5,888 bases of DNA from Clostridia bacterium (GTDB taxonomy: Bacteria; Bacillota_A; Clostridia; Christensenellales; Aristaeellaceae): assembly GCA_017648805.1 (NCBI GenBank), contig JAGCIC010000166.1, positions 1-5,888 on the forward strand. The letters run 5' to 3'. Position numbers and translations under genes: made by a program. The notes under the pieces are model-generated. The model searched no databases. It was not told the origin of the DNA and saw only the letters and a list, made by a program, of their open reading frames with translations. Shown here in pieces: positions 1 through 5,888 of this stretch; positions within the stretch are counted from its first letter, which is position 1; the number at the start of each line of letters is the position of its first letter.

Positions 1-865
1 CCAGCAGCTCGGCGGAGCCGGCTACAGTGATCTGACTGGGCTGGAAGGTCACGGAGTCGATCTGGTAACCTTCCTTCAGTTTGAACTGTGCGGTATCCAC
101 GCTGACATTCAGCGCCTTCTTGGGATATACCTCCAATACAACGTAGCAGGTGTTCGACGAGCGGGTCAGCAGGGTCGTGGGCAGCACGTTCTCGTCCGCG
201 TCAAGCAGCTGAGTGACGGCGGATTTGCGTATGACCGTGCCGCGGCCGGAAGTGTCCACCTGAGCTTTTACGCTTTTGACCTGGCTGACCAGGGAAGCGG
301 GGCCGGAAACGGTTATCTGCTGGGGGTTCAGGCTGGCGGAAGATTCGCCGTACCAGTATTTGTCGCTATCCTCGCCCACGAATTCAGGCTCTATGGACAG
401 GATGCGGGTATCCAGGTTTTCTATGGTCACGGACACGGTGGGCGGGTTTATCTTGGACACGGTGCCGTACGTGGCGGTGGCTACCAGCGGTACGTCGTAG
501 GTGCCGGGGGAGCGTATGCCGGTAAAGTCGGGAGTGACGCGGATGTTGCGAGCGGCCAGAAGGGAATACTGGCTCTGGGGCACGGTAACGCTCACGTCTA
601 TGGAATTCTGGTACGCGGCGAATATATCCGTGGACGCCGCGAGAGTATAGGCACTCAGCGTGTTCGCGCCGGAAGGCGTGACAGACACGCTTTCGATTAT
701 CTTTGTGCGGGTCAGCGACGGGGTGGAGGAGATTATGTATGTCCACAGTATCAGCGCCAGGAGCAGGCTGATGAGCTTCAGCCACAGGCGCCGTGTGAGG
801 AAATTCCACACTGCTCTTGCGATACCGGGCAGGGCGGCTTTTACGCGGGAAATAAGCTGTTTCAT
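1..865 (-). CDS. cdaR: CdaR (YbbR-domain) regulator of diadenylate cyclase, partial: C-terminus beyond left edge
   Basis: I translated this frame from the ATG at 865-863; it stays open for 288 codons to the left edge, so the 3' end is missing. The product begins with a basic segment, then one membrane helix at about residues 29-46 (core LKLISLLLALILW), typical of the YbbR family N-terminus. An extracytoplasmic region of beta-rich repeats follows: roughly residues 53-148, 153-239 and 245 onward. The YbbR signature recurs as LNPQQITVSGPASLVSQV (about 180-197) and PSQITVAGSAELL at the window edge. In Bacillota CdaR binds and modulates the cyclase CdaA at the membrane. Its start overlaps the cdaA stop by 4 bases (ATGA), so the two are co-transcribed and probably translationally coupled. 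A strong GGAGG lies 7 bases upstream. glmM is the expected next gene, outside the window. The family call is secure; the exact repeat boundaries are estimates. Confidence 0.95.
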   Translation of the reverse strand, partial: MKQLISRVKAALPGIARAVWNFLTRRLWLKLISLLLALILWTYIISSTPSLTRTKIIESVSVTPSGANTLSAYTLAASTDIFAAYQNSIDVSVTVPQSQYSLLAARNIRVTPDFTGIRSPGTYDVPLVATATYGTVSKINPPTVSVTIENLDTRILSIEPEFVGEDSDKYWYGESSASLNPQQITVSGPASLVSQVKSVKAQVDTSGRGTVIRKSAVTQLLDADENVLPTTLLTRSSNTCYVVLEVYPKKALNVSVDTAQFKLKEGYQIDSVTFQPSQITVAGSAELL

Positions 866-1725
866 TTGCCCGCCTCCCCGCCCGTGGGCTTGAACAGGCG
901 CGCAGGACGGCCGAGCTTGCCCTCAAACAGCTCGGTGAGTATGCCTGTAAGCGTCTTCTGATCCAGATATCTGTTCAGCCGGCCTTCACGCGCGGCGGAA
1001 ATGACGCCGGTCTCCTCGCTCACCACCAGCGCTACGGCGTCGCTGGTCTCGGTAATGCCTATGGCTGCGCGGTGGCGCGTTCCGAGTTCCTTGGATATGT
1101 CGGGATCGTTGGACAGCTGCAGTATGCACGCGGCGGCCAGTATGCGCCCGTCGCGGATTATCATGGCGCCGTCGTGCAGGGGAGTGTTGGGTTCAAAAAT
1201 GTTTTCTATAAGCGGAGCGGTGATGTCCGCGTTGATAACGGTGCCGGTGTCGGCGAATTCTCTGAGACCCGTCTTGCGCTCCACGACTATAAGCGCGCCT
1301 ATGCGCTTTTTGGACATGTCCGTCATGGCGGTCACGATCTCGCTGACTATCTGGGAAGTGTTGGCGCTGGAGGAGTGCGAACCGGGACCGGAAGATATGA
1401 AGCTGCTGCGACCCAGCTGTTCCAAAGCTTTCCTGAGTTCGGGCTGGAAAAGGATTACCAATACGACGACACCGGTGTTGAGCACCTGCTGCAGCATCCA
1501 GGAGACCACGTTGAGCTGTAAGATATTTGTGAGCCAGGCGAACAGAAGCAGCACCGCAACGCCCTTTATGACGGCGCTTGAGCGGGTGCGGATTATAAGA
1601 CGGATCAGCGCGTAAATTATTACGGCAGTAATGATTATATCAAGGAAATTGCGCCAATCGGGCTGCTGGAAAAGGTTGGCAAACAGGGTCTTGATGGCGT
1701 TGGCTACGCCGCTCAACCAGGTCAT
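862..1725 (-). CDS. cdaA: Diadenylate cyclase CdaA (membrane DAC-domain c-di-AMP synthase)
   Basis: CdaA condenses two ATP molecules into cyclic di-AMP, the second messenger that controls potassium and osmolyte transport and cell-wall homeostasis in Bacillota. The protein is 287 aa, close to the roughly 273 aa of B. subtilis CdaA. Three predicted membrane helices lie at about residues 27-45, 52-70 and 74-93, followed by a short linker rich in Ser and Gly (107-124). The cytoplasmic DAC domain carries both family motifs intact: DGA at 185-187 (LHDGAMII) and RHR at 217-219 (GTRHRAAIG). An active cyclase is therefore expected. The ATG at 1725-1723 is the only sensible start: the frame has an upstream stop within a few codons, and a GGTGAT Shine-Dalgarno sits 5 bases before it. 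It is the first gene of a new transcription unit, after the hslU terminator, and overlaps cdaR by 4 bases. Confidence 0.97.
   Translation of the reverse strand: MTWLSGVANAIKTLFANLFQQPDWRNFLDIIITAVIIYALIRLIIRTRSSAVIKGVAVLLLFAWLTNILQLNVVSWMLQQVLNTGVVVLVILFQPELRKALEQLGRSSFISSGPGSHSSSANTSQIVSEIVTAMTDMSKKRIGALIVVERKTGLREFADTGTVINADITAPLIENIFEPNTPLHDGAMIIRDGRILAAACILQLSNDPDISKELGTRHRAAIGITETSDAVALVVSEETGVISAAREGRLNRYLDQKTLTGILTELFEGKLGRPARLFKPTGGEAGK
873..877 (-). promoter_or_regulatory. Ribosome binding site of cdaR
   Basis: The minus strand reads GGAGG here, 7 bases before the ATG at 865-863 and inside the last codons of cdaA. It supports this start for the truncated cdaR frame and suggests that ribosomes both reinitiate and load independently at the junction. 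Confidence 0.75.
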
Positions 1726-1730
1726 GACCC

Positions 1731-1736
1731 ATCACC
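1731..1736 (-). promoter_or_regulatory. Ribosome binding site of cdaA
   Basis: The minus strand reads GGTGAT, complementary to the ATCACC segment of the 16S rRNA 3' end, with a 5-base gap to the ATG at 1725. An AAGGAAGG sits slightly farther upstream. An ATG 7 bases upstream of the chosen start is out of frame. Confidence 0.7.
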
Positions 1737-1762
1737 GCCTTCCTTATATACTGCCACCGTTT

Positions 1763-1792
1763 ATTATACAACAAATCGGGCACATATTTATA
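1763..1792 (-). promoter_or_regulatory. Probable promoter of cdaA-cdaR
   Basis: On the minus strand a perfect TATAAT occupies 1768-1763 in an A+T-rich patch between the hslU terminator and cdaA. It would place the transcript start near 1756 and give a leader of about 30 bases. The -35 region is weak: TATAAA at 1792-1787, with an 18-base spacer, matches TTGACA at only three positions. A weak -35 with an A+T-rich tandem repeat just upstream suggests help from an UP element or an activator. This was assigned by eye. Confidence 0.5.
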
Positions 1793-1795
1793 CCG

Positions 1796-1816
1796 TAACA
1801 ATTATTTAACAATTAT
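1796..1816. repeat. Tandem 10-bp direct repeat upstream of cdaA promoter
   Basis: Two identical copies of TAACAATTAT (plus-strand reading) occupy 1796-1805 and 1807-1816, separated by one base. The period is 11 bp, about one helical turn, so both copies face the same side of the DNA. Relative to the inferred cdaA start point they span about -40 to -60, where UP elements and activators act. This could be a tandem operator, an A+T-rich UP element, or chance in A+T-rich DNA. Confidence 0.6.
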
Positions 1817-1822
1817 GCATTG

Positions 1823-1835
1823 ATTCTGTAAGAAT
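1823..1835. repeat. Short inverted repeat in the hslU-cdaA intergenic region
   Basis: ATTCT and AGAAT form 5-bp perfect arms around a 3-base spacer (1823-1827 and 1831-1835). The repeat lies between the hslU terminator and the tandem repeat. It is short enough to have arisen by chance, and no function is assigned. Confidence 0.35.
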
Positions 1836-1842
1836 TTGACGC

Positions 1843-1882
1843 AAAAAACCTGCCTTATGTTCCTTCACGGACATAAGGCAGG
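1843..1882 (-). terminator. Intrinsic terminator of the topA-trmFO-hslVU transcript
   Basis: A perfect 12-bp stem pairs 1882-1871 (CCTGCCTTATGT on the minus strand) with 1860-1849 (ACATAAGGCAGG) around a 10-base loop. In the minus direction it is followed immediately by six T residues (1848-1843). The stem begins 12 bases after the hslU stop codon. In the plus direction no T-run directly abuts the stem, so it is oriented for the hslU transcript. Confidence 0.93.
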
Positions 1883-1894
1883 CATGAGAGTTTT

Positions 1895-3262
1895 TTACAG
1901 TATGTACCTGTGCAGATCCGAATTGGCGGTAGCGGTCTTGAGCTGTCCGCGGATATAGTCGGGGGTTATGACCACTTTGGTCTCGGGTGCGTCTCCGCCG
2001 CCCGCGTTGAAGGCGATGTCGCTCAAGATCGTCTCCATGACCGTGTGCAAACGGCGGGCGCCTATGTTTTCGCTGCTTTCGTTGGCGTCGAAGGTGTGGC
2101 GGGCGATCAGGTCCAGTGCCTCGTCCTCAAACTCCAGTTCCACACCATCCACCTTCAGCAGCGCCTTATACTGGTTTATAAGCGCGTTCTGGGGCTGGGT
2201 GAGGATACGCTTGTAGTCGTCCACTGTCAGGGGCTTCAGATCCACCCTGACGGGGAAACGGCCCTGCAGTTCGGGGATCAGGTCGCTGACCTTGCTCACA
2301 TGGAACGCGCCCGCGGCGATAAACAGTATATGGTCGGTGCGCACGGGGCCGTACTTGGTGTTGACGGTGCAGCCTTCCACGATGGGAAGGATGTCCCTCT
2401 GCACGCCTTCGCGCGACACATCAGGGCCTGCCTTAGAGCCCTGGCCCGCCACTTTGTCTATCTCATCGATGAACACTATGCCGTGCTGCTCCACCCGGGA
2501 AATGGCATCGGAATACACCTTGTCCATGTCCACCAGGCTGTCCTCTTCCTCGGCGGTAAGTATGCGCCGGGCCTCGCTCACGGGCACTTTCCTGAGCTTG
2601 GTCTTTTTGGGCAGCATGCCGCCCATCATGTCGCTTATACTCATGTCCGTGCCGGGGATCTCGGCTTTGGGGGTGTTTTCCTCGACTTCGATCTCCACGA
2701 TCTGGTTTTCCAGCTCACCGGCCATGAGCCTGGCGCGCAGGTCTTCCCGCTTGGAGGAGAGCATCTCTTTTTCTTCGGGGCTTTCCTCGGGTTCTTTGCG
2801 GGTATTTCCAAGTATTATGTCTATGGGGTTGGTCTTTTTCTTTACGGGGTGCGCCATAAGCTCAACAAGGCGGTTGTTGGCTGCCTGCACCGCCAGGTCT
2901 TTTATCTCGTTTACCTGACGGTCCTTTTCCAGGCGTATGCCCGCTTCGGTAAGGTCGCGGATTATGGAATCCACGTCCCTGCCCACGTAGCCCACTTCCG
3001 TGAATTTTGTGGCCTCGACCTTGACAAAGGGGGCGTCCACCAGCTTGGCAAGGCGTCTGGCGATCTCGGTCTTGCCCACGCCGGTGGGCCCAACCATCAG
3101 TATATTCTTGGGTGTTACTTCTTCCCGTACGCTTTCGGGCAGCTGCATGCGGCGGTAACGGTTCCTGAGCGCCACGGCCACGGCTTTTTTGGCGTCGTCC
3201 TGCCCGATTATGTATTTATCCAGCTCCTGAACGGTCTGTTTCGGTGTGAGCGTGTTCATCAT
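1895..3262 (-). CDS. hslU: HslU (ClpY), AAA+ unfoldase ATPase of the HslUV protease
   Basis: HslU forms an ATPase hexamer that unfolds substrates and feeds them into the HslV peptidase in the cytoplasm. The 455-aa length fits the family (443 in E. coli, 467 in B. subtilis). Visible motifs, in order, are Walker A GPTGVGKT (58-65), the pore-loop GYVG (91-94), and the variable acidic/basic I-domain (about 110-235). Walker B IVFIDEID (262-269, with D266 and E267), the arginine-rich LQGRFPVR segment (332-339) and sensor-2 GARR (401-404) follow. The C-terminus ends DLHRYIL, like the DLSRFIL tail that inserts between HslV subunits and activates them. Two ATGs stand in tandem. The one at 3262 overlaps the hslV stop by 4 bases. 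The second, at 3259, has better spacing (7 bases) from the GAGG core and may be the real start, giving 454 aa. An intrinsic terminator follows. Confidence 0.97.
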   Translation of the reverse strand: MMNTLTPKQTVQELDKYIIGQDDAKKAVAVALRNRYRRMQLPESVREEVTPKNILMVGPTGVGKTEIARRLAKLVDAPFVKVEATKFTEVGYVGRDVDSIIRDLTEAGIRLEKDRQVNEIKDLAVQAANNRLVELMAHPVKKKTNPIDIILGNTRKEPEESPEEKEMLSSKREDLRARLMAGELENQIVEIEVEENTPKAEIPGTDMSISDMMGGMLPKKTKLRKVPVSEARRILTAEEEDSLVDMDKVYSDAISRVEQHGIVFIDEIDKVAGQGSKAGPDVSREGVQRDILPIVEGCTVNTKYGPVRTDHILFIAAGAFHVSKVSDLIPELQGRFPVRVDLKPLTVDDYKRILTQPQNALINQYKALLKVDGVELEFEDEALDLIARHTFDANESSENIGARRLHTVMETILSDIAFNAGGGDAPETKVVITPDYIRGQLKTATANSDLHRYIL

Positions 3263-3795
3263 ATCACCTCGCAGATAATGTGGTCGTTGGTATAGACGCA
3301 GATCGAGGAGGCGATCTTAAGCTCTTTTACCGCGATGTCCCGGGCGGGGAGATCCGTGTTATCCATGAGTGCCCGGGCGGCTGCCAGCGCGTAATTTCCG
3401 CCGGAACCGATGGATAGCACGCCTTCATCCGGCGTGATAACCTCGCCCGTGCCGCTTATCAGAAGCAGCTCGTCCTTGTTGGCGGCGATAAGCAGCGCCT
3501 CCAGGTTCCTCGCTTCCCGGTTCATGCGCCAGCCCTGCGCCAGTTCCACCGCGGCTCTCTCCAGATTGCCGGAGTACTGGGTAAGATTGTTTTCCAGCTT
3601 TTCGCACAGGGCGAAGGCGTCGGAAACGGTGCCCGCAAAGCCCACCAGCACTTCGCCGTTATATATCCTGCGCACCTTTTTGGCGGTGTTTTTCATGACC
3701 ACGTTTTCGCCCATGGTCACCTGTCCGTCACCCGCGATGGCGGTTATGCCGTCCCGCTTGACCGCGCAGATGGTCGTGCCTTTGAATAAGTCCAT
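3259..3795 (-). CDS. hslV: HslV (ClpQ), threonine peptidase subunit of the HslUV protease
   Basis: HslV is the proteasome-like dodecameric peptidase that degrades proteins delivered by HslU. The 178-aa protein begins MDLFKG-TT, so removal of a six-residue propeptide would expose Thr7 as the N-terminal nucleophile. Counting from that Thr, the catalytic-site partners fall at the expected places: Asp17 (in AGDGQ), Lys33 (in NTAKKVRR) and Ser125 (in IGSGG). The segment ARNLEALL and the ending [14 protein letters not shown] are also typical of the family. The nucleophile is Thr, as in E. coli HslV, although the rest resembles the Bacillus ClpQ sequence. The start is fixed by a GGAGG 5 bases upstream. 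It lies 11 bases after trmFO, and its stop overlaps the hslU start, so the two subunits are made from one message. Confidence 0.97.
   Translation of the reverse strand: MDLFKGTTICAVKRDGITAIAGDGQVTMGENVVMKNTAKKVRRIYNGEVLVGFAGTVSDAFALCEKLENNLTQYSGNLERAAVELAQGWRMNREARNLEALLIAANKDELLLISGTGEVITPDEGVLSIGSGGNYALAAARALMDNTDLPARDIAVKELKIASSICVYTNDHIICEVI
3263..3270 (-). promoter_or_regulatory. Ribosome binding site of hslU inside the end of hslV
   Basis: The minus strand reads GAGGTGAT, an eight-base match to the anti-Shine-Dalgarno, directly abutting the tandem ATGATG. The spacing from the GAGG core is 4 bases to the first ATG and 7 to the second, which favours the second ATG (3259-3257). The site lies within the last codons of hslV, consistent with coupled production of the two subunits. 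Confidence 0.7.
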
Positions 3796-3800
3796 TTTAT

Positions 3801-3805
3801 CCTCC
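3801..3805 (-). promoter_or_regulatory. Ribosome binding site of hslV
   Basis: The minus strand reads GGAGG, one base after the trmFO stop codon and 5 bases before the hslV ATG. It confirms the hslV start and fills nearly all of the 11-base gap between the genes, leaving no room for a separate promoter there. Confidence 0.8.
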
Positions 3806-3806
3806 G

Positions 3807-5114
3807 TTATAAGGCGTATTCCTGTTTTATCCTGCTGATCTCATTAAGCGCCCTTTGGCTTATGAGTTCGTAGCGTTCTTTTTTGTTGCGTATTTTCTTT
3901 TCAAAAGAGGGCAGCAGCCCGAAGTTGGCGTTCATGGGCTGGAAATCCCTGGCGGGTGTCACTGTGTGGCGGGTGAGCGCGCCCAGAAGCGTTTTGTCGC
4001 CGAAATCGGGTTCGCATTTGCCTTCAAGCCGCATCGCGAGCCCCAGCGCCGCCACAAGCCCCGAAGCGGCAGACTCCATGTAACCTTCCACACCTGTCAT
4101 CTGGCCTGCAAAACGCAGAAACGGCCTGTCTTTTACCCGATAATTGATGTCCAGCACGTCCGGGCTGTTCAGATAAGTATTTTTGTGCATGACACCGTAC
4201 CTGGCGAATTCGGCGTGCTCAAGCCCGGGGATCATGCCGAACACGCGTTTCTGCTCGCCGAATTTCAGACGGGTCTGGAAGCCTACCAGGTTGTACAGGC
4301 TGCCGCTTAAATTGTCCCGTCTCAACTGCACTACGGCGTAGGGCATTTTGCCTGTGCGCGGATCGACGAGCCCCACGGGTTTCATGGGACCGTACGCCAG
4401 CGTCTGTCTGCCGCGCTGAGCGAGTATCTCCACAGCTATGCAGCCCTCGAACACTAGATTTTTGTCAAAATCGTGCACTTCGGCCGTCTCTGCGGCGATC
4501 AGAGCGTCATAAAACGCATTGTATTCGTCCTCGTTCATAGGACAGTTCAGGTAGTCGTCGTCGCCCTTGCCGTAGCGGGAAGCGGCGAATACCTTGCTCA
4601 TATCAAGGCTTTCCAGGGTCACGATAGGGGCTTCCGCGTCGAAAAAATGCATCTGGGAGAAGCCGGGCATCGCCTTTATGCTGTCGGAAAGCGCCTCGTG
4701 GGTAAGCGGACCGGTGGCGATGATGGCGGGCTCGGGCGGGATATCGTCGACCCTTTCCCGTACGACCTCGACCAGGGGATGAGCGGAAAGCGCGTCGGTG
4801 ATATGCGCGCTGAAAGCGGTCCTGTCCACTGCGAGCGCGCCGCCTGCGGGCAGCCTGGAGGCGTCGGCGGCTTTAAGGATCAGGCTGTCAAACTGCCGCA
4901 TCTCCGCCTTGAGCAGACCGGAAGCGTTGGAAAGATAATCCGCTTTAAGGGAATTGGAACACACCAGTTCCCCAAAACCATCGGACTGGTGGGCGGGAGA
5001 GAAGCACTTTGGCTTCATTTCCACGAGTTTGACCCGGCGGCCCCGCTTTGCCAGCTGCCAGGCGGCTTCGCTGCCCGCCAGACCGGCGCCTACGACGGTT
5101 ACGAACTCATTCAT
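3807..5114 (-). CDS. trmFO: TrmFO, folate/FAD-dependent tRNA (uracil-54-C5)-methyltransferase
   Basis: TrmFO makes m5U54 in the T-loop of tRNAs, taking the methylene group from 5,10-methylenetetrahydrofolate and reducing it through FAD. It is the route of most Bacillota, in contrast to SAM-dependent TrmA. The protein has the N-terminal FAD-binding Rossmann motif [12 protein letters not shown] (7-18) and the signature [20 protein letters not shown] (44-63). Its Cys52, together with Cys225 in FEGCIAVE, matches the two functional cysteines of the B. subtilis enzyme. The stretch [16 protein letters not shown] (179-194) and the FAD-side [13 protein letters not shown] are also family hallmarks. I chose the ATG at 5114-5112: it gives 435 aa, the usual length, and starts at the conserved [15 protein letters not shown] 19 codons upstream would add an unrelated tail inside topA. 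The start overlaps the topA stop by 8 bases and lacks a strong Shine-Dalgarno, suggesting translational coupling. Confidence 0.97.
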   Translation of the reverse strand: MNEFVTVVGAGLAGSEAAWQLAKRGRRVKLVEMKPKCFSPAHQSDGFGELVCSNSLKADYLSNASGLLKAEMRQFDSLILKAADASRLPAGGALAVDRTAFSAHITDALSAHPLVEVVRERVDDIPPEPAIIATGPLTHEALSDSIKAMPGFSQMHFFDAEAPIVTLESLDMSKVFAASRYGKGDDDYLNCPMNEDEYNAFYDALIAAETAEVHDFDKNLVFEGCIAVEILAQRGRQTLAYGPMKPVGLVDPRTGKMPYAVVQLRRDNLSGSLYNLVGFQTRLKFGEQKRVFGMIPGLEHAEFARYGVMHKNTYLNSPDVLDINYRVKDRPFLRFAGQMTGVEGYMESAASGLVAALGLAMRLEGKCEPDFGDKTLLGALTRHTVTPARDFQPMNANFGLLPSFEKKIRNKKERYELISQRALNEISRIKQEYAL

Positions 5115-5888
5115 CGGCGTCTTCGGACTTGACTTCTTCCCGGTAACGGCAGCTCTCGTTCTGGCACACACGGGCAGTGGCGCCGCCGCGCAGATACTTG
5201 AGCGTCATGTAACCGCCGCACTTGGGGCAGGCTTCTTTCACGGGCATGTCCCAGGACACGAAATCGCAGGCGGGGTAGTCCTCACAGCCGTAGAATTTAC
5301 GGCCTTTTCTGTTGATCCTCTCGATCAGGCGCTTGCCGCATTTGGGGCAGGGCGCTTCTATGTAGGTGAGCAGGGTTTGGGTGTAGCGGCACTCCGGGAA
5401 ACGGGGGCATGCCAGGAACTTGCCGAAGCGGCCGCGGCGGTACACCAGCATGGCGCCGCAGTTGGGGCAGGGCACGTCGCTGACTTCGGGAGCGATCTCC
5501 ACTTTCTCAAGCTGTTTTTCCGCTTCCGAAAGCTCTTTTTCAAAGGGATAGTAGAAACCGCCGATCACGTTCTGCCACTTGAGTTCGCCCTCGGCGATCT
5601 CGTCCAGCTGGGTCTCCATCTGGGCGGTGAATTCGGTGTCTACGATGTCGGGGAATGCTTTGCTCATGACGCTGGTGACTATCTTGCCAAGCTCGGTGGG
5701 GTACAGGCGCTTTTTCTCACGCGCCACGTAGCCCCTGCCCAGGATGGTGGAGATGGTGGGCGCGTATGTGGAGGGGCGGCCTATGCCTTTTTCCTCCAGC
5801 GTCTTCACCAGCAGTGCCTCGGTGTAACGGGCGGGGGGCTGGGTAAAATGCTGGGAAGGGGTTATCTCCAGCGCCTGGCACGCGTCGG
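5107..5888 (-). CDS. topA: DNA topoisomerase I (type IA), partial: C-terminal region with three zinc ribbons
   Basis: Topoisomerase I relaxes negative supercoils by single-strand cleavage and passage. The frame is open from the right edge; about 259 C-terminal residues are visible, and the catalytic Tyr and TOPRIM domain lie outside. The visible part starts with the type IA core sequence PSQHFTQPPARYTEALL, then VKTLEEKGIGRPSTYAPTIS and the end of the core. Three tandem C4 zinc ribbons follow, each with paired cysteines: CPNC...CPRFPEC (about 5472-5386), CPKC...CEDYPAC (about 5352-5268) and CPKC...CQNESC (about 5234-5150). A short acidic tail ends SEDADE. A GTG at 5808 is an internal Val codon within a conserved stretch, not a start. 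The TGA stop overlaps the trmFO start. The gene is probably the upstream member of the topA-trmFO-hslVU transcript. Confidence 0.96.
   Translation of the reverse strand, partial: DACQALEITPSQHFTQPPARYTEALLVKTLEEKGIGRPSTYAPTISTILGRGYVAREKKRLYPTELGKIVTSVMSKAFPDIVDTEFTAQMETQLDEIAEGELKWQNVIGGFYYPFEKELSEAEKQLEKVEIAPEVSDVPCPNCGAMLVYRRGRFGKFLACPRFPECRYTQTLLTYIEAPCPKCGKRLIERINRKGRKFYGCEDYPACDFVSWDMPVKEACPKCGGYMTLKYLRGGATARVCQNESCRYREEVKSEDADE

Noticed and set aside
384..926. A 180-codon minus-strand frame spanning the cdaA-cdaR junction
   Set aside because: It lies in a different frame over the end of cdaA and the N-terminal half of cdaR, is dominated by Arg, His and Pro, and resembles no family. 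The cdaR frame explains the same bases with a membrane helix and YbbR repeats.
1001..1615. Plus-strand frames opposite cdaA (204 and 149 codons)
   Set aside because: They are antisense to the conserved CdaA catalytic domain, have no domain signature, and compete with each other for the same bases.
1726..1842. Riboswitch or small RNA in the hslU-cdaA intergenic region
   Set aside because: After the terminator there are only about 117 bases, mostly A+T-rich promoter-like sequence. The inferred leader is about 30 bases, too short for a known riboswitch, and no strong second hairpin is visible.
1910..3295. A 461-codon plus-strand open frame antisense to nearly all of hslU
   Set aside because: It mirrors hslU, a strongly conserved gene with every motif intact. 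The antisense translation is rich in His, Gly, Val and Leu with no recognisable domain, and it would start at a GTG with no convincing Shine-Dalgarno. Codon bias in G+C-rich genes commonly leaves such antisense frames open.
4473..5132. Plus-strand 219-codon frame opposite trmFO
   Set aside because: It is antisense to the conserved TrmFO FAD and cysteine motifs and has no recognisable domain of its own.
5115..5171. GTG start 19 codons upstream of the chosen trmFO start
   Set aside because: The extra residues have no counterpart in TrmFO proteins and lie within the last zinc ribbon and tail of topA. The ATG at 5114 gives the standard 435-aa length.
5806..5808. GTG as the start of a 233-aa zinc-ribbon protein
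   Set aside because: The frame continues upstream to the window edge with the conserved topoisomerase sequence PSQHFTQPPARYTEALL, so this GTG is an internal Val codon of topA.
1..5888. Mobile element, CRISPR, toxin-antitoxin or anti-phage system
   Set aside because: All bases except one 169-base gap are covered by co-oriented, intact or edge-truncated housekeeping genes. I saw no transposase, long terminal repeats, spacer array, tRNA-associated attachment site or unfamiliar gene.

Overview
This is a compact, G+C-rich stretch of bacterial chromosome carrying only housekeeping genes, and every gene is on the minus strand. The proteins are Bacillota-like (Firmicutes): a topA-trmFO-hslV-hslU run, followed by the cdaA-cdaR pair whose usual third member is glmM. 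Folate/FAD-dependent TrmFO, strong Shine-Dalgarno sequences of the GGAGG/GGTGAT type, and a clear intrinsic terminator all fit a G+C-rich, probably uncultured, clostridial-type organism. The phylum is a confident inference; anything finer is a guess.

Layout, read in the direction of transcription (right to left). Bases 5888-5107 are the C-terminal part of DNA topoisomerase I, with three zinc ribbons; the gene continues past the right edge. trmFO (5114-3807) overlaps the topA stop by 8 bases. hslV (3795-3259) starts 11 bases after trmFO and hslU (3262-1895) overlaps hslV, giving the two subunits of the HslUV (ClpQY) protease. A 12-bp perfect hairpin with a T-run (1882-1843) ends this transcription unit. 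The only real intergenic region (1726-1894) then holds the terminator, a small inverted repeat, a tandem 10-bp direct repeat and a likely promoter for cdaA. cdaA (1725-862) is the membrane diadenylate cyclase. cdaR (865-1) overlaps it by 4 bases, encodes its YbbR-domain regulator, and runs off the left edge.

How the genes work together: HslV and HslU form one ATP-dependent protease. CdaA and CdaR form one membrane c-di-AMP synthesis and regulation complex. TopA (DNA supercoiling) and TrmFO (tRNA m5U54 methylation) are conserved neighbours of hslVU in Bacillota rather than functional partners. Compared with the Bacillus subtilis order topA-trmFO-codV(xerC)-clpQ-clpY-codY, the recombinase gene is absent between trmFO and hslV, and codY does not follow hslU.

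I found no mobile element, CRISPR array, RNA gene or undescribed multi-gene system. The most interesting non-coding signal is the tandem repeat with an 11-bp period just upstream of the inferred cdaA promoter.
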